DNA of 64,000 nt from contig CAKQXY010000014.1 in the NCBI GenBank assembly GCA_934292725.1, positions 1 through 64,000 on the forward strand, in the 5' to 3' direction. The DNA is from an uncultured Lachnospiraceae bacterium. GTDB lineage: Bacteria; Bacillota; Clostridia; Lachnospirales; Lachnospiraceae. The position numbers were made by a program, and so were the translations under genes. The notes beneath the pieces were generated by a model. The model ran no database searches and was not told where the DNA came from. It saw only the letters and a list, made by a program, of their open reading frames with translations. Shown piece after piece: positions 25,640 to 33,797 of this stretch (position 1 is the first letter of the stretch; the number at the start of each line of letters is the position of its first letter).

Positions 25640-26394
25640 GTGTGTTTATGGATCCATATCAGGTTTTAGGAGTGTCCCGCGATGCGTCGGACGATGAGAT
25701 AAAAAAGGCATACCGGAATTTGAGCCGAAAGTACCATCCGGATGCGAACATCAATAATCCAAACAAGGCACAGGCCGAGGAGATGTTTAAAAAGGTACAG
25801 GCGGCATATGACCAGATCATGAAAGAGCGTCAGTATGGCAGTCATGCAAATGCAGGAGGACAGTATGGTCCGGGAAGCTCACGCGGCGGTTATTCGGGTG
25901 GCTATGGAAATCCGTACGGAAATAGCTCTTACGGGAATGGTGGCTATGGAAATGGTTCTGGTTATGGCGGTTTTGGTGGCTTTGGCGGCTTTGGAGGCTT
26001 TGGATCTTCTAGTCAGGAGGAGGAACCTCATATGCAGGCCGCACGAAACTTTATAAATTCTGGTCATTATCAGGAAGCATGCAATGTATTAAATTCCATT
26101 CAGGAGCGAAATGCAAGATGGTATTATTACAGCGCAATTGCAAATTCAGGTATCGGAAATCAGATCAATGCGCTTGAGTATGCAAGAAAAGCAGTACAGA
26201 TGGAGCCTGGAAATGCCGAGTATCGTCAGCTTGTAAGCCGCCTTGAGAACAACGGCAGATGGTATGCCGACAGAGGTACGCAGTATGGCTTTGGCACAGA
26301 TGGACGCTCAAATTGTCTGTCAGATCTTTGCTGCTGCATGTGTGCTTCAAGTATGTGCGGAGGCGGCTTCATGCCGTGCTTTTTCTGCATTTAA
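25636..26394 (+). CDS. J-domain (DnaJ-like) protein with Gly-rich linker and Cys-rich tail
   Basis: A 252-residue protein. An N-terminal J domain (about residues 5-65) has DPYQVLGVSRDAS and the HPD triad at 34-36 needed to stimulate DnaK ATPase. A Gly/Tyr/Phe/Ser-rich linker (about 74-130) follows, then two TPR-like helices (AARNFINSGHYQEACNVL, ARWYYYSAIANSGIGN) and a C-terminus with a cluster of eight cysteines in 25 residues. It lacks the DnaJ zinc-finger and substrate domains, so it is a specialised cochaperone, perhaps for the adjacent DUF5685 protein. The cysteine cluster suggests metal binding or acylation, which is unproven. Confidence 0.85.
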   Translation: MSVFMDPYQVLGVSRDASDDEIKKAYRNLSRKYHPDANINNPNKAQAEEMFKKVQAAYDQIMKERQYGSHANAGGQYGPGSSRGGYSGGYGNPYGNSSYGNGGYGNGSGYGGFGGFGGFGGFGSSSQEEEPHMQAARNFINSGHYQEACNVLNSIQERNARWYYYSAIANSGIGNQINALEYARKAVQMEPGNAEYRQLVSRLENNGRWYADRGTQYGFGTDGRSNCLSDLCCCMCASSMCGGGFMPCFFCI

Positions 26395-26415
26395 AAATAT
26401 TTATTGAAGATTTAG

Positions 26416-26453
26416 GCTGCAGACGCTGTAAAAGACGTTTGCAGCTTTTTTCT
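26416..26453 (+). terminator. Rho-independent terminator after the J-domain gene
   Basis: GCTGCAGACG (26416-26425) pairs with CGTTTGCAGC (26436-26445), followed by six T residues. Confidence 0.88.
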
Positions 26454-26493
26454 TAACAATTTTTTACGGTTGTGCAAAGATAAAGTTATTGAC

Positions 26494-26522
26494 TTGACAA
26501 ACCTATGTCGATTTAATAAAAT
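26494..26522 (+). promoter_or_regulatory. Sigma-A promoter for the MBOAT/DHHW operon
   Basis: Consensus TTGACA (26494-26499), 17-nt spacer, TAAAAT (26517-26522), 49 nt before the MBOAT start. Confidence 0.8.
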
Positions 26523-26570
26523 GGCTCTGTATGTTAAAATGAGAAATAATTAAGGAGAAGGGATAAAGCG

Positions 26571-27989
26571 ATGGTCTTTTCAAGTCTTTTGTTTGTGTTT
26601 TTATTTCTGGCATTAAACCTCGTCTGTTACTATTCGGTAAAGACGATTCGTCAGAAAAATATTGTACTGCTCGTATTTTCACTCATTTTCTATGCGTGGG
26701 GCGGTGCTGCGTATTTGCTTTTGCTTGCCGGAATGGCATTTTGGAGCTGGCTGTGTGCGCTGATGATTGAAAAAAATGAGGAGCAAAAAACAAGAAAGCT
26801 TTGGATGTGGGCAGAGTGTCTTGTTTTGCTTGGCCTTCTTATCTTTTTTAAGTACATGAATTTCCTTACGGGAAATTTGAGCGCACTGATTGGTTTTCCA
26901 AAAGAGGCAACAAAGATCATCCTTCCAATCGGTATTTCCTTCTATACCTTCCAGCTGCTTTCATATGTAGTAGATGTATATAGAAAGGAAGTTGCTGCAC
27001 AGCCGGCATATTGGAAGCTTCTTTTATACTGCAGCCTTTTCCATCAGTGTATTGCAGGTCCGATTGTACGTTATCAGACAGTTGCAGCAGAAATTGATGA
27101 CAGAAAGGTAACACTTACAGATCTGACTAATGGTATTCGCCGTTTTTCAATTGGTCTTGCAAAGAAAGCAATTTTAGCAAATGGCTGTGCTTCTGTTGCT
27201 GATACACTTCTTGCTAATACACAGAGTGCGACAACAGCAGGACTTTGGCTAGGAATGCTCTTTTACATGCTTCAGATTTATCTTGATTTCTCAGCATATT
27301 CAGATATGGCCATTGGTATGGGACAGATGGTAGGCTTCCATTATCTTGAAAACTTCAATTATCCATACAGCTCAGTGTCCGTACAGGATTTCTGGAGAAG
27401 ATGGCATATTTCACTTAGCAGCTTCTTCCGTGATTACGTGTATATCCCGCTTGGCGGCAGCAGAGGAGGCGATCTTCTGACAGTGCGCAATATGTTCATT
27501 GTGTGGGCACTGACAGGAATTTGGCATGGCGCAAGCTGGAATTACATATTGTGGGGACTCTATTTCTTCGTATTTCTTGTATTGGAGCGCTTTGTGTTAA
27601 AGAAGGTGCTCGAAAGACTGCCAAGAGCAGTAGGCTGGATCTATGCAATGCTTGTAGTATACTTTGGCTGGGTATTATTTAAATTTGAGAATATGGCAGA
27701 GCTTGGAAATGTTCTTGTTGGTATGTTTGGTTTTGGACATATGGCTGGAAATCTTTCCACACTTTATACATTGTTAAATAATATCTTCCTTCTTATTATT
27801 TCCATTATCGCAGTATTCCCAATTGGAAAGAATCTGCGTATGGCGGCATATCGCTATGAAAATAAAAGAAAAAAGGTTCCAACACTTTTGTACTATTTGG
27901 ATGCAGTTACACCGGTAATATTGATTTTGCTGTCGCTTTTGGCACTTGTCGGAGACAGCTACAATCCGTTCTTGTATTTCCAGTTCTAA
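26571..27989 (+). CDS. MBOAT family membrane O-acyltransferase (AlgI/DltB-like)
   Basis: A 472-residue polytopic enzyme of the membrane-bound O-acyltransferase family. Features are FSLIFYAWGG, KYMNFLTGNL, ILPIGISFYTFQLLSYVVDVYR, FHQCIAGPIVRY, YSDMAIGMGQMVGFHYLENFNYPY, SVQDFWRRWHISLSSFFRDYVYIPLGG and the catalytic-His motif WHGASWNYILWG (His near 319). It moves acyl groups across the membrane for surface-polymer acetylation. The next gene is a DHHW protein, the usual extracytoplasmic partner that attaches acetyl to exopolysaccharide; that pairing favours exopolysaccharide over teichoic-acid D-alanylation. No dlt genes are nearby. Confidence 0.93.
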   Translation: MVFSSLLFVFLFLALNLVCYYSVKTIRQKNIVLLVFSLIFYAWGGAAYLLLLAGMAFWSWLCALMIEKNEEQKTRKLWMWAECLVLLGLLIFFKYMNFLTGNLSALIGFPKEATKIILPIGISFYTFQLLSYVVDVYRKEVAAQPAYWKLLLYCSLFHQCIAGPIVRYQTVAAEIDDRKVTLTDLTNGIRRFSIGLAKKAILANGCASVADTLLANTQSATTAGLWLGMLFYMLQIYLDFSAYSDMAIGMGQMVGFHYLENFNYPYSSVSVQDFWRRWHISLSSFFRDYVYIPLGGSRGGDLLTVRNMFIVWALTGIWHGASWNYILWGLYFFVFLVLERFVLKKVLERLPRAVGWIYAMLVVYFGWVLFKFENMAELGNVLVGMFGFGHMAGNLSTLYTLLNNIFLLIISIIAVFPIGKNLRMAAYRYENKRKKVPTLLYYLDAVTPVILILLSLLALVGDSYNPFLYFQF

Positions 27990-28014
27990 TTTAAGTCCGA
28001 AAGAAAGGTTTGTC

Positions 28015-29469
28015 ATGGATAAAAAAGAAAAAGAAGAATTTATGAAGCAAAAACGAGCGGCCTATAAAAAGGCTAGAACGTTTGGATTGTTTTTATTTAT
28101 TGTGGTAATGGCATTTTGCTGTATACTCGGATTGATGATTCCTGTTCGTCCAAAGGAATCAGTACTAGAAAAAAGAGAACTGGCAAAGTTTCCTAAAATT
28201 ACTGTTTCAGGTGTGTTAGATGGAAGTTACTTTTCCGATATTTCCACATGGTACTCTGATTCCTATCCGCTTCGTGATGTGTGGATGTCAGGAAGCAATG
28301 CAATGAAAAAACTTTACGGAATCAAAACAAAGCAGATTGTATCAAATAAGGGCACAGCAGATGAGATTCCAGTTGTGACAAAAAAAGAAAATGAAGAGAC
28401 ATCTGAGGCTGTTACAGAAGAATCAGAGCTAGAATCTGTTCAGACAGAAGTAACTACAGCAGCACAAACAGAAAGTACACCGGCCAAGGCAACAGCACCG
28501 GCACAGATTGTGCTTCCGACAGATGATCCGTCATATTCACTTCCTGCTATCACAGGTCAGACATTAAATGGTGTTTATGTAGAGGGAGATACTGGCTACG
28601 GTATGTATTTCTTTAATCAGCAGGCAGCTACAACATATATTGATATGGTTAACCGCACTGCAGATACCTTTGCAGGAACAGCAAATGTGTATACTATGCT
28701 TGTTCCAAACAGCGAAGCTTTTTATCTGACAGATGAGGAGCGTGCGCAGTTAGAGCCAGATTGGAGAAACGAGAAGGCGGCGACTGATTATTATGTGGCA
28801 AGCTTTAACTCAAATGTTAAAAATATTGATATTTATGATGTGCTTGCATCGCATACAGATGAGTATATTTATTTTAGAACAGATCATCACTGGACAGGAC
28901 TTGGTGCATATTATGCGTACACTGCGTGGGCACAGGAAAAGGGCGTAGATGCGCATGCGCTTGAAGAATATGAGCAAGTAACATTCCCAGGCTTTACAGG
29001 TTCATATTACACAGAGACGCAGGCAGCAGCAATGGAAGCAAATCCAGATACAGTCATTGCATATAAGCCGCTTACATGTGACAGAATGACATTTACAGAT
29101 ACTGATGGAAATACCTTAAACTGGCCGATCATAAACGATGTATCAGGCTATCGCAGTACACAAAAGTACAGCTGTTTTGCAGCAGGAGATCAGCCATTTA
29201 GTTATATTGAAAACCCAAATGTCGCAAATGGACAGGCATGTATTCTTGTAAAGGAATCATACGCAGATGCATTCGTTCCGTATTTAACAGATCATTATCA
29301 GTTTATTTACTGGTTTGATTACAGAGAATACAACGGAAATATTACAGAATATATTCGTACTGTCACACAGACAGAGGGAATAAATACGGTCGATATAATG
29401 TTCTTAAATGGACTTGATCCAATTAGTTCGATTGAGTCAATGGACCGTTTGAACAGTCTGATGCAGTAA
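28015..29469 (+). CDS. DHHW family protein (AlgJ/AlgX-like acetyltransferase partner)
   Basis: A 484-residue protein with a cytoplasmic Lys-rich start, one membrane span near residues 23-45 and an extracytoplasmic SGNH-like domain. The family motif DHHW appears near residue 291 in RTDHHWTGLGAYY, and a Thr/Glu/Ala-rich linker spans about 120-170. In related systems the AlgJ/AlgX-type protein accepts acetyl from the MBOAT protein and transfers it to a polysaccharide. It starts 25 nt after the MBOAT stop with GAAAGG upstream. The polymer acceptor is unknown. Confidence 0.88.
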   Translation: MDKKEKEEFMKQKRAAYKKARTFGLFLFIVVMAFCCILGLMIPVRPKESVLEKRELAKFPKITVSGVLDGSYFSDISTWYSDSYPLRDVWMSGSNAMKKLYGIKTKQIVSNKGTADEIPVVTKKENEETSEAVTEESELESVQTEVTTAAQTESTPAKATAPAQIVLPTDDPSYSLPAITGQTLNGVYVEGDTGYGMYFFNQQAATTYIDMVNRTADTFAGTANVYTMLVPNSEAFYLTDEERAQLEPDWRNEKAATDYYVASFNSNVKNIDIYDVLASHTDEYIYFRTDHHWTGLGAYYAYTAWAQEKGVDAHALEEYEQVTFPGFTGSYYTETQAAAMEANPDTVIAYKPLTCDRMTFTDTDGNTLNWPIINDVSGYRSTQKYSCFAAGDQPFSYIENPNVANGQACILVKESYADAFVPYLTDHYQFIYWFDYREYNGNITEYIRTVTQTEGINTVDIMFLNGLDPISSIESMDRLNSLMQ

Positions 29470-29503
29470 AACACACAGCCGTTAACAGATACGGCGGAAA
29501 GGT

Positions 29504-29980
29504 ATGGTTATTTTATTTATGCAGTATTTGATTATTTTTCTGATTTCCATGGTGCCGCTCATTGAGTTAAGAGGTGCAATTCCATATGCAATCGGATTTC
29601 AGCTTCCGCTATTGCCATCTTACATCGTATGTATCCTTGGAAATATGCTTCCAGTGCCATTTATCTTTTTGTTTGCAAGAAAGATTCTCGTGTGGGGAAG
29701 TGATAAAAAGTACATTGGCGGCTTCTTCAACTGGTGTCTTAAAAAAGGAGAGAGAGGCGGAAAGAAGCTTCAGGAAAAGGCAGGAAGAGGTCTTTATGTG
29801 GCATTGTTTTTGTTTGTAGGAATCCCGCTTCCGGGAACAGGCGCATGGACAGGAACGCTTGCAGCAAGCCTTCTTGATATGGATTTTAAAAAGAGCACAC
29901 TTGCCGTTATGTGTGGTGTCGTGCTTGCCGGAATCATCATGGGATTAGTAAGCGGAGGCGTGTTCTCTTTCATTCGATGA
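29504..29980 (+). CDS. Small membrane protein of the Sm_multidrug_ex family
   Basis: A 158-residue protein with about four membrane spans. It matches the COG2426 / Sm_multidrug_ex pattern: PLIELRGAIPYAIG at the start, GNMLPVPFIFLFARK and FVGIPLPGTGAWTGTLAA. The family was named for putative drug export, but no transport activity is established, and the fold recalls the DedA group (inference). It follows the acetylation pair by 34 nt and may be co-transcribed. Whether it takes part in polymer modification is not shown. Confidence 0.82.
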   Translation: MVILFMQYLIIFLISMVPLIELRGAIPYAIGFQLPLLPSYIVCILGNMLPVPFIFLFARKILVWGSDKKYIGGFFNWCLKKGERGGKKLQEKAGRGLYVALFLFVGIPLPGTGAWTGTLAASLLDMDFKKSTLAVMCGVVLAGIIMGLVSGGVFSFIR

Positions 29981-29984
29981 TAGT

Positions 29985-30064
29985 ATGCAACTGCTCTCGA
30001 AGCTTTCGAAGACGAAACCATTGCACCGTAGGGCTTTCGTTACATGGCGCATGAACTGTAACAG
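29985..30064 (-). repeat. Reduced minus-strand copy of structured element family A
   Basis: Read on the minus strand it contains ACAGTTCATG, then GTAACGAAAGCCC, CGGTGCAATGGTTTCG, a TCTT loop and CGAAAGC. This parallels the 5' half of the full copies (for example GTTACGAAAGACC and CGGTATAATGGTTTCG at 30976-31004), with the apical GACGGAC arm replaced by a tetraloop. It lies between two convergent genes. Another fragment, GCTACGAAAGCTCTTCGGTG, begins at 31156 on the plus strand. Confidence 0.5.
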
Positions 30065-30086
30065 TAAAAGATATGTATGGGGTATC

Positions 30087-30863
30087 TCAGCTGAGATATC
30101 CCTTCATTGTTTTTAAGGCACTTTTTTCAAGACGGGAGACCTGCGCCTGAGAAATGTGTATTTCCTGTGCAATCTCCATCTGAGTCTTTCCCTCATAAAA
30201 ACGCATTTTGATGATGCGCTGCTCCCGCTTAGGGAGCTTTTTTAATGCCTCACAAAGTGCAATCTCCTGAACCCAGTTATCCTCTTTATTTTTCTTATCA
30301 CTGATTTGATCCATGACATAGAGCGTGTCACCGCCGTCACTGTAAACGGGCTCATAAAGACTGAGCGGACTTTGAATCGCATCAAGCGACTGAATAATTT
30401 CCTCACGGCTGATGCTAGTGCGCTCAGCAATCTCGTCAAGAGTTGGCTCACGGTCAAGCTCCCTTGTCAGTGCTTCCCTTGCGGAAACAGTTTTATAAGC
30501 GATATCGCGAAGGGAACGAGAGACACGTATACTGTTGTTGTCCCGCAAAAAGCGTCTTACCTCACCGATGATCATCGGAACTGCGTAGGTTGAAAATTTA
30601 ACCTGATGACTAAGATCAAAATTGTCAATTGCCTTCATTAAGCCAATGCAGCCGATCTGAAACAAATCATCAATATTTTCACCGCTCGAAGAAAAGCGGC
30701 CAATCACACTTAAAACGAGACGTAAATTTCCAGTAATGTAAAGCTCACGCGCCTGTTGATCTCCATTTTTGATTCGGTGGAACAAAGTTTCCTTCTCACT
30801 GCTGTCAAGCAGAGGCAACGTTGCCGTGTTGACTCCGCAGATTTCCACTTTGTAGCCTGCCAT
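30087..30863 (-). CDS. sigG: Sporulation sigma factor sigma-G
   Basis: A 258-residue sigma-70 protein of the forespore type. It begins with the sigma-G hallmark KVEICGVNTATLPLL. Region 2 has GNLRLVLSVIGRFSSSGEN, DDLFQIGCIGLMKAIDNFDL and VKFSTYAVPMIIGEVRRFLRD. Region 3 starts IRVSRSLRDIAYK, and the region 4 helix-turn-helix is QMEIAQEIHISQAQVSRLEK. ATG at 30861-30863 was chosen with GGAAGGA upstream. In Bacillus sigG directly follows sigE; here it is 6.2 kb away and inverted. It directs late forespore genes. Confidence 0.93.
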   Translation of the reverse strand: MAGYKVEICGVNTATLPLLDSSEKETLFHRIKNGDQQARELYITGNLRLVLSVIGRFSSSGENIDDLFQIGCIGLMKAIDNFDLSHQVKFSTYAVPMIIGEVRRFLRDNNSIRVSRSLRDIAYKTVSAREALTRELDREPTLDEIAERTSISREEIIQSLDAIQSPLSLYEPVYSDGGDTLYVMDQISDKKNKEDNWVQEIALCEALKKLPKREQRIIKMRFYEGKTQMEIAQEIHISQAQVSRLEKSALKTMKGYLS

Positions 30864-30955
30864 CTGTATCCTTCCTTTCCGCAGCAGTCGCTGCCGCCAT
30901 AAATTATGCATTAAAAGGATGCACAGAAAGAAGGGGCTTTATACGCGCGTTTATT

Positions 30956-31147
30956 TTATAGTTCACGGTTCTAGGTTACGAAAGACCTTCGGTATAATGG
31001 TTTCGTCGACGGACCAAACTCCGCAGGTTCCTTTTACATTCTTTATTATCAAACGTTACATTGAAAGACCTGCTCCAAGTGTCCGTCTCGTGAAAGCCAT
31101 TTACCTTCGGTCTTTGCTGTAAACATTGGCTTATCCGTGAATTGTAA
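30956..31147 (+). ncRNA. Structured intergenic RNA/palindromic element, family A, copy 2
   Basis: A 192-nt copy of the 4466-4654 element. The basal stem is TTATAGTTCACGG (30956-30968) with CCGTGAATTGTAA (31135-31147), then AGACC (30983-30987) with GGTCT (31109-31113) and GGTATAATGG (30991-31000) with CCATTTACC (31097-31105). The GACGGAC/GTCCGTC and GCAGGT/ACCTGC inner stems are unchanged. Relative to copy 1 an A-T pair replaces C-G in AGNCC, A-T replaces G-C in GGTN, and A-T replaces G-C in the basal stem. It lies between sigG (divergent) and a HAD hydrolase gene whose promoter is 41 nt further on, so it is probably not in that gene's leader. Confidence 0.65.
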
Positions 31148-31187
31148 TGATATACGCTACGAAAGCTCTTCGGTGCAGGAAAATACC

Positions 31188-31216
31188 TTGCAATTAAAAA
31201 TAAAATTCGGTATGAT
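31188..31216 (+). promoter_or_regulatory. Sigma-A-type promoter for the HAD hydrolase gene
   Basis: TTGCAA (31188-31193), 17-nt spacer, TATGAT (31211-31216), 46 nt before the start. The 398-bp gap between sigG and this gene otherwise holds the family-A element. Confidence 0.72.
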
Positions 31217-31261
31217 TATAGTGTGGGACTGCAAAACGTCCCGCGCTGCAAAGGAGAGATT

Positions 31262-31912
31262 ATGGATACTGTCTTTTTTGACATGGATGGAACACTGATT
31301 GACACAGAAAAATATTACAATGTGTGTTGGTGTGAAGCAATTGCAAAATTTGGTTATACCATTACAAAAGAAGAGGCACTTGACCTTAGAAGTCTTGGCC
31401 GGCCGCATGTGTACCGCTTTTTTGAAGAAAAATATGGAAAAGGTTTTCCGTATGATGAAATGCGCGCATATAGAAAAAAGATCATGGAAGAAATGCTTAA
31501 ACGAGATGGCATTACTGTAAAGCCTGGTGCAAAAGAAATTCTTTTGTGGCTAAAAAGCCGTCAGATACGCTGCATGATCGCAACGGCAACTGATCTTGAG
31601 CGCACAAACCGTTACCTTGAAATGGCAGGATTGTCATCTTATTTTGACGAAATAATAAGTGCTGTTATGGTAAAAAACGGAAAGCCGTCACCAGATATTT
31701 ATCAGCTTGCATGTGAAAAAGCAGGCCGTATGCCGTCAGATTGTATTGCAGTCGAAGATTCGCCAAATGGTGTACGTGCCGCAGCCGCAGCAGGATGCCG
31801 TGTTTTCATGATTCCTGACTTAGATGAGCCAGATGAGGCAACGCGCGCGCTGTGCGAAGGAGTTTTTCCTAGTTTGTCAGAGCTTCGCAGGCATTTTGTA
31901 AAAATTTTGTAA
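31262..31912 (+). CDS. HAD superfamily phosphatase (beta-phosphoglucomutase-like)
   Basis: A 216-residue HAD hydrolase of subfamily IA. The nucleophile motif is FFDMDGTLIDTE (Asp near residues 6-8), followed by a helical cap, motif II IATATD, motif III Lys in KNGKPSPDIYQLA and motif IV VEDSPNGVRAAAAAG. It probably dephosphorylates or isomerises a small sugar phosphate; the substrate is not readable. ATG 31262 follows AAAGGAGAG. The promoter of the next gene (pepF) overlaps its last codons. Confidence 0.88.
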   Translation: MDTVFFDMDGTLIDTEKYYNVCWCEAIAKFGYTITKEEALDLRSLGRPHVYRFFEEKYGKGFPYDEMRAYRKKIMEEMLKRDGITVKPGAKEILLWLKSRQIRCMIATATDLERTNRYLEMAGLSSYFDEIISAVMVKNGKPSPDIYQLACEKAGRMPSDCIAVEDSPNGVRAAAAAGCRVFMIPDLDEPDEATRALCEGVFPSLSELRRHFVKIL

Positions 31913-31913
31913 G

Positions 31914-31942
31914 TTGCAAGTAACCGCTTTATGCGGTATGAT
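31914..31942 (+). promoter_or_regulatory. Sigma-A-type promoter for pepF
   Basis: TTGCAA (31914-31919), 17-nt spacer, TATGAT (31937-31942), with the same boxes as the promoter at 31188. It begins right after the HAD gene stop, 51 nt before pepF. Confidence 0.72.
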
Positions 31943-31992
31943 AGAATAATGTAAGGGCGAAAAGCTCTAAAATTTTTGGAAGGGAAGCAGAC

Positions 31993-33783
31993 ATGGAAGT
32001 AAAAGATAGAAAAGATATTGATGTAAAAGATACATGGAACCTTGAAAGTATTTATGCAAACAATGAATTGTGGGAAGAGGATTATGCCGCTCTTGAAAAG
32101 GACGCAGCAGAATTTGCAAAGTTAAAGGGGGCAATTGAAGCAGACGTTAGTAAGATCCCGGTAGTTCTCGACGCTTACTATGGACTGCATCGCCGTTTAA
32201 GCAAATTGAGTGTTTACGCAAGAATGCGCTTTGATCAGGATACGGCAGACAGCACCTACCAGACAATGGCAGCAAAGATTGGCAGCCTTGGCGTAAAGAT
32301 TGGCGCAGCTAGTGCCTTTGTTGAGCCAGAGATTCTTTCTTACAGCAAGGAGCAGTTAGAAGCTGCAGAAAAAGAAAACGAGCGCACTGCTTATTATGGA
32401 AGAAAGATTGAAGAGATGCTTCGTGGACAGGAGCACACATTAGATGCAGAAAAGGAAGAGCTTTTAGCTGCAGCAGGAGACATGGCAGAAGCACCAGATG
32501 ATATCTTCAGCGTGTTAATGAATGCTGATATGAAGTATCCTGATATCGTGCTTGAGGACGGCACACATCTGCCGCTGACAAACAGCACATATATTTCCTA
32601 TATGGAGTCACCAGACCGTGCAGTAAGAGAAGGTGCATTTAAGACACTTTACGGTCAGATTGCAAGCTTAAAGAATACATTTGCAGCAATCTACCGCGGC
32701 AACTTAAAGCAGGCAAAATTTTATGCACAGTCAAGAAAATATTCATCAGCACGCGCTATGTATCTGGCAGATTCCAATGTACCAGAGAGCGTTTACGACA
32801 ACTTGTTAAGTGCTGTTCACGAGGCACTTCCTATGATGTACCGCTATGTTGCTGTTAGAAAGAAAGTGCTTGGCGTAGACAAGCTTCACATGTATGATGT
32901 TTACACACCAATCGTTGCAGCACAGAATCAGACATACGAGTTTGAGCAGGCAAAGCAGATGGTGCTTGAGGCATTAAAGCCGATGGGAGAGGATTATCTT
33001 TCTCATGCGCGTGAGGGTCTTGAAAACCGCTGGATTGATATTTATCCAAACAAGGGAAAGAAAGGCGGCGCATACTCTTGGGGCTGCTACGACTCACAGC
33101 CATTCATACTGTTAAACTACACCAAAAATCTTGACAGCGTATTTACACTGATTCATGAGATGGGTCATTCCATCCATTCCTACTATTCAAGAACTGCACA
33201 GGATTACGCATACTCTGATTATAAGATCTTTGTAGCAGAGGTTGCTTCTACATGTAATGAGTGCTTATTGATGCATGATCTTTTGGAAAAGACAACAGAT
33301 AAGGAGAAGAGAAAATATCTGTTAAATCATTATCTGGACAGCTTTAAGGGAACATTGTTCCGTCAGACGATGTTTGCTGAGTTTGAGAAGAATGCACATG
33401 AGTACTGTGCACAGGGAAAGCCTCTGACAGCAGAAGCATTAAGTCAGATGTATCTGGAATTAAACCAGAAATACTTTGGACCAGATATGGAAAAGGATGA
33501 GGAGATTGCATACGAGTGGATGCGTATTCCTCATTTCTACACACCATTCTACGTATATCAGTATGCAACAGGATACTCCGCAGCAGTTGCGTTGTCTGCA
33601 AAGATCTTAAAGGAAGGAAAGCCGGCAGTAGATGCCTACATGAGTTTCTTAAAGGGCGGCGAGAGCAAAGATCCGATTGATCTGTTGAAGATGGCTGGTG
33701 TAGATATGACAACAGAAAAGCCGGTAGCTGATGCACTGGCATTATTTGGAGATTTAGTAACAGAGTTAGAAACACTTGTCTGA
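31993..33783 (+). CDS. pepF: Oligoendopeptidase F (M3 family)
   Basis: A 596-residue cytosolic zinc metallopeptidase of family M3B that trims oligopeptides of roughly 7-17 residues. The zinc motif HEMGH (near 388-392) lies in LIHEMGHSIHSYYS, with the third ligand Glu in FVAEVASTCNE. Other family features are DTWNLESIYAN at the N-terminus and ARAMYLADSNVPESVYDNLL. Length is typical (about 600). The next gene, a nitroreductase, is 14 nt downstream and likely in the same operon. Confidence 0.96.
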   Translation: MEVKDRKDIDVKDTWNLESIYANNELWEEDYAALEKDAAEFAKLKGAIEADVSKIPVVLDAYYGLHRRLSKLSVYARMRFDQDTADSTYQTMAAKIGSLGVKIGAASAFVEPEILSYSKEQLEAAEKENERTAYYGRKIEEMLRGQEHTLDAEKEELLAAAGDMAEAPDDIFSVLMNADMKYPDIVLEDGTHLPLTNSTYISYMESPDRAVREGAFKTLYGQIASLKNTFAAIYRGNLKQAKFYAQSRKYSSARAMYLADSNVPESVYDNLLSAVHEALPMMYRYVAVRKKVLGVDKLHMYDVYTPIVAAQNQTYEFEQAKQMVLEALKPMGEDYLSHAREGLENRWIDIYPNKGKKGGAYSWGCYDSQPFILLNYTKNLDSVFTLIHEMGHSIHSYYSRTAQDYAYSDYKIFVAEVASTCNECLLMHDLLEKTTDKEKRKYLLNHYLDSFKGTLFRQTMFAEFEKNAHEYCAQGKPLTAEALSQMYLELNQKYFGPDMEKDEEIAYEWMRIPHFYTPFYVYQYATGYSAAVALSAKILKEGKPAVDAYMSFLKGGESKDPIDLLKMAGVDMTTEKPVADALALFGDLVTELETLV

Positions 33784-33797
33784 AAGGCTGGTGAAAC

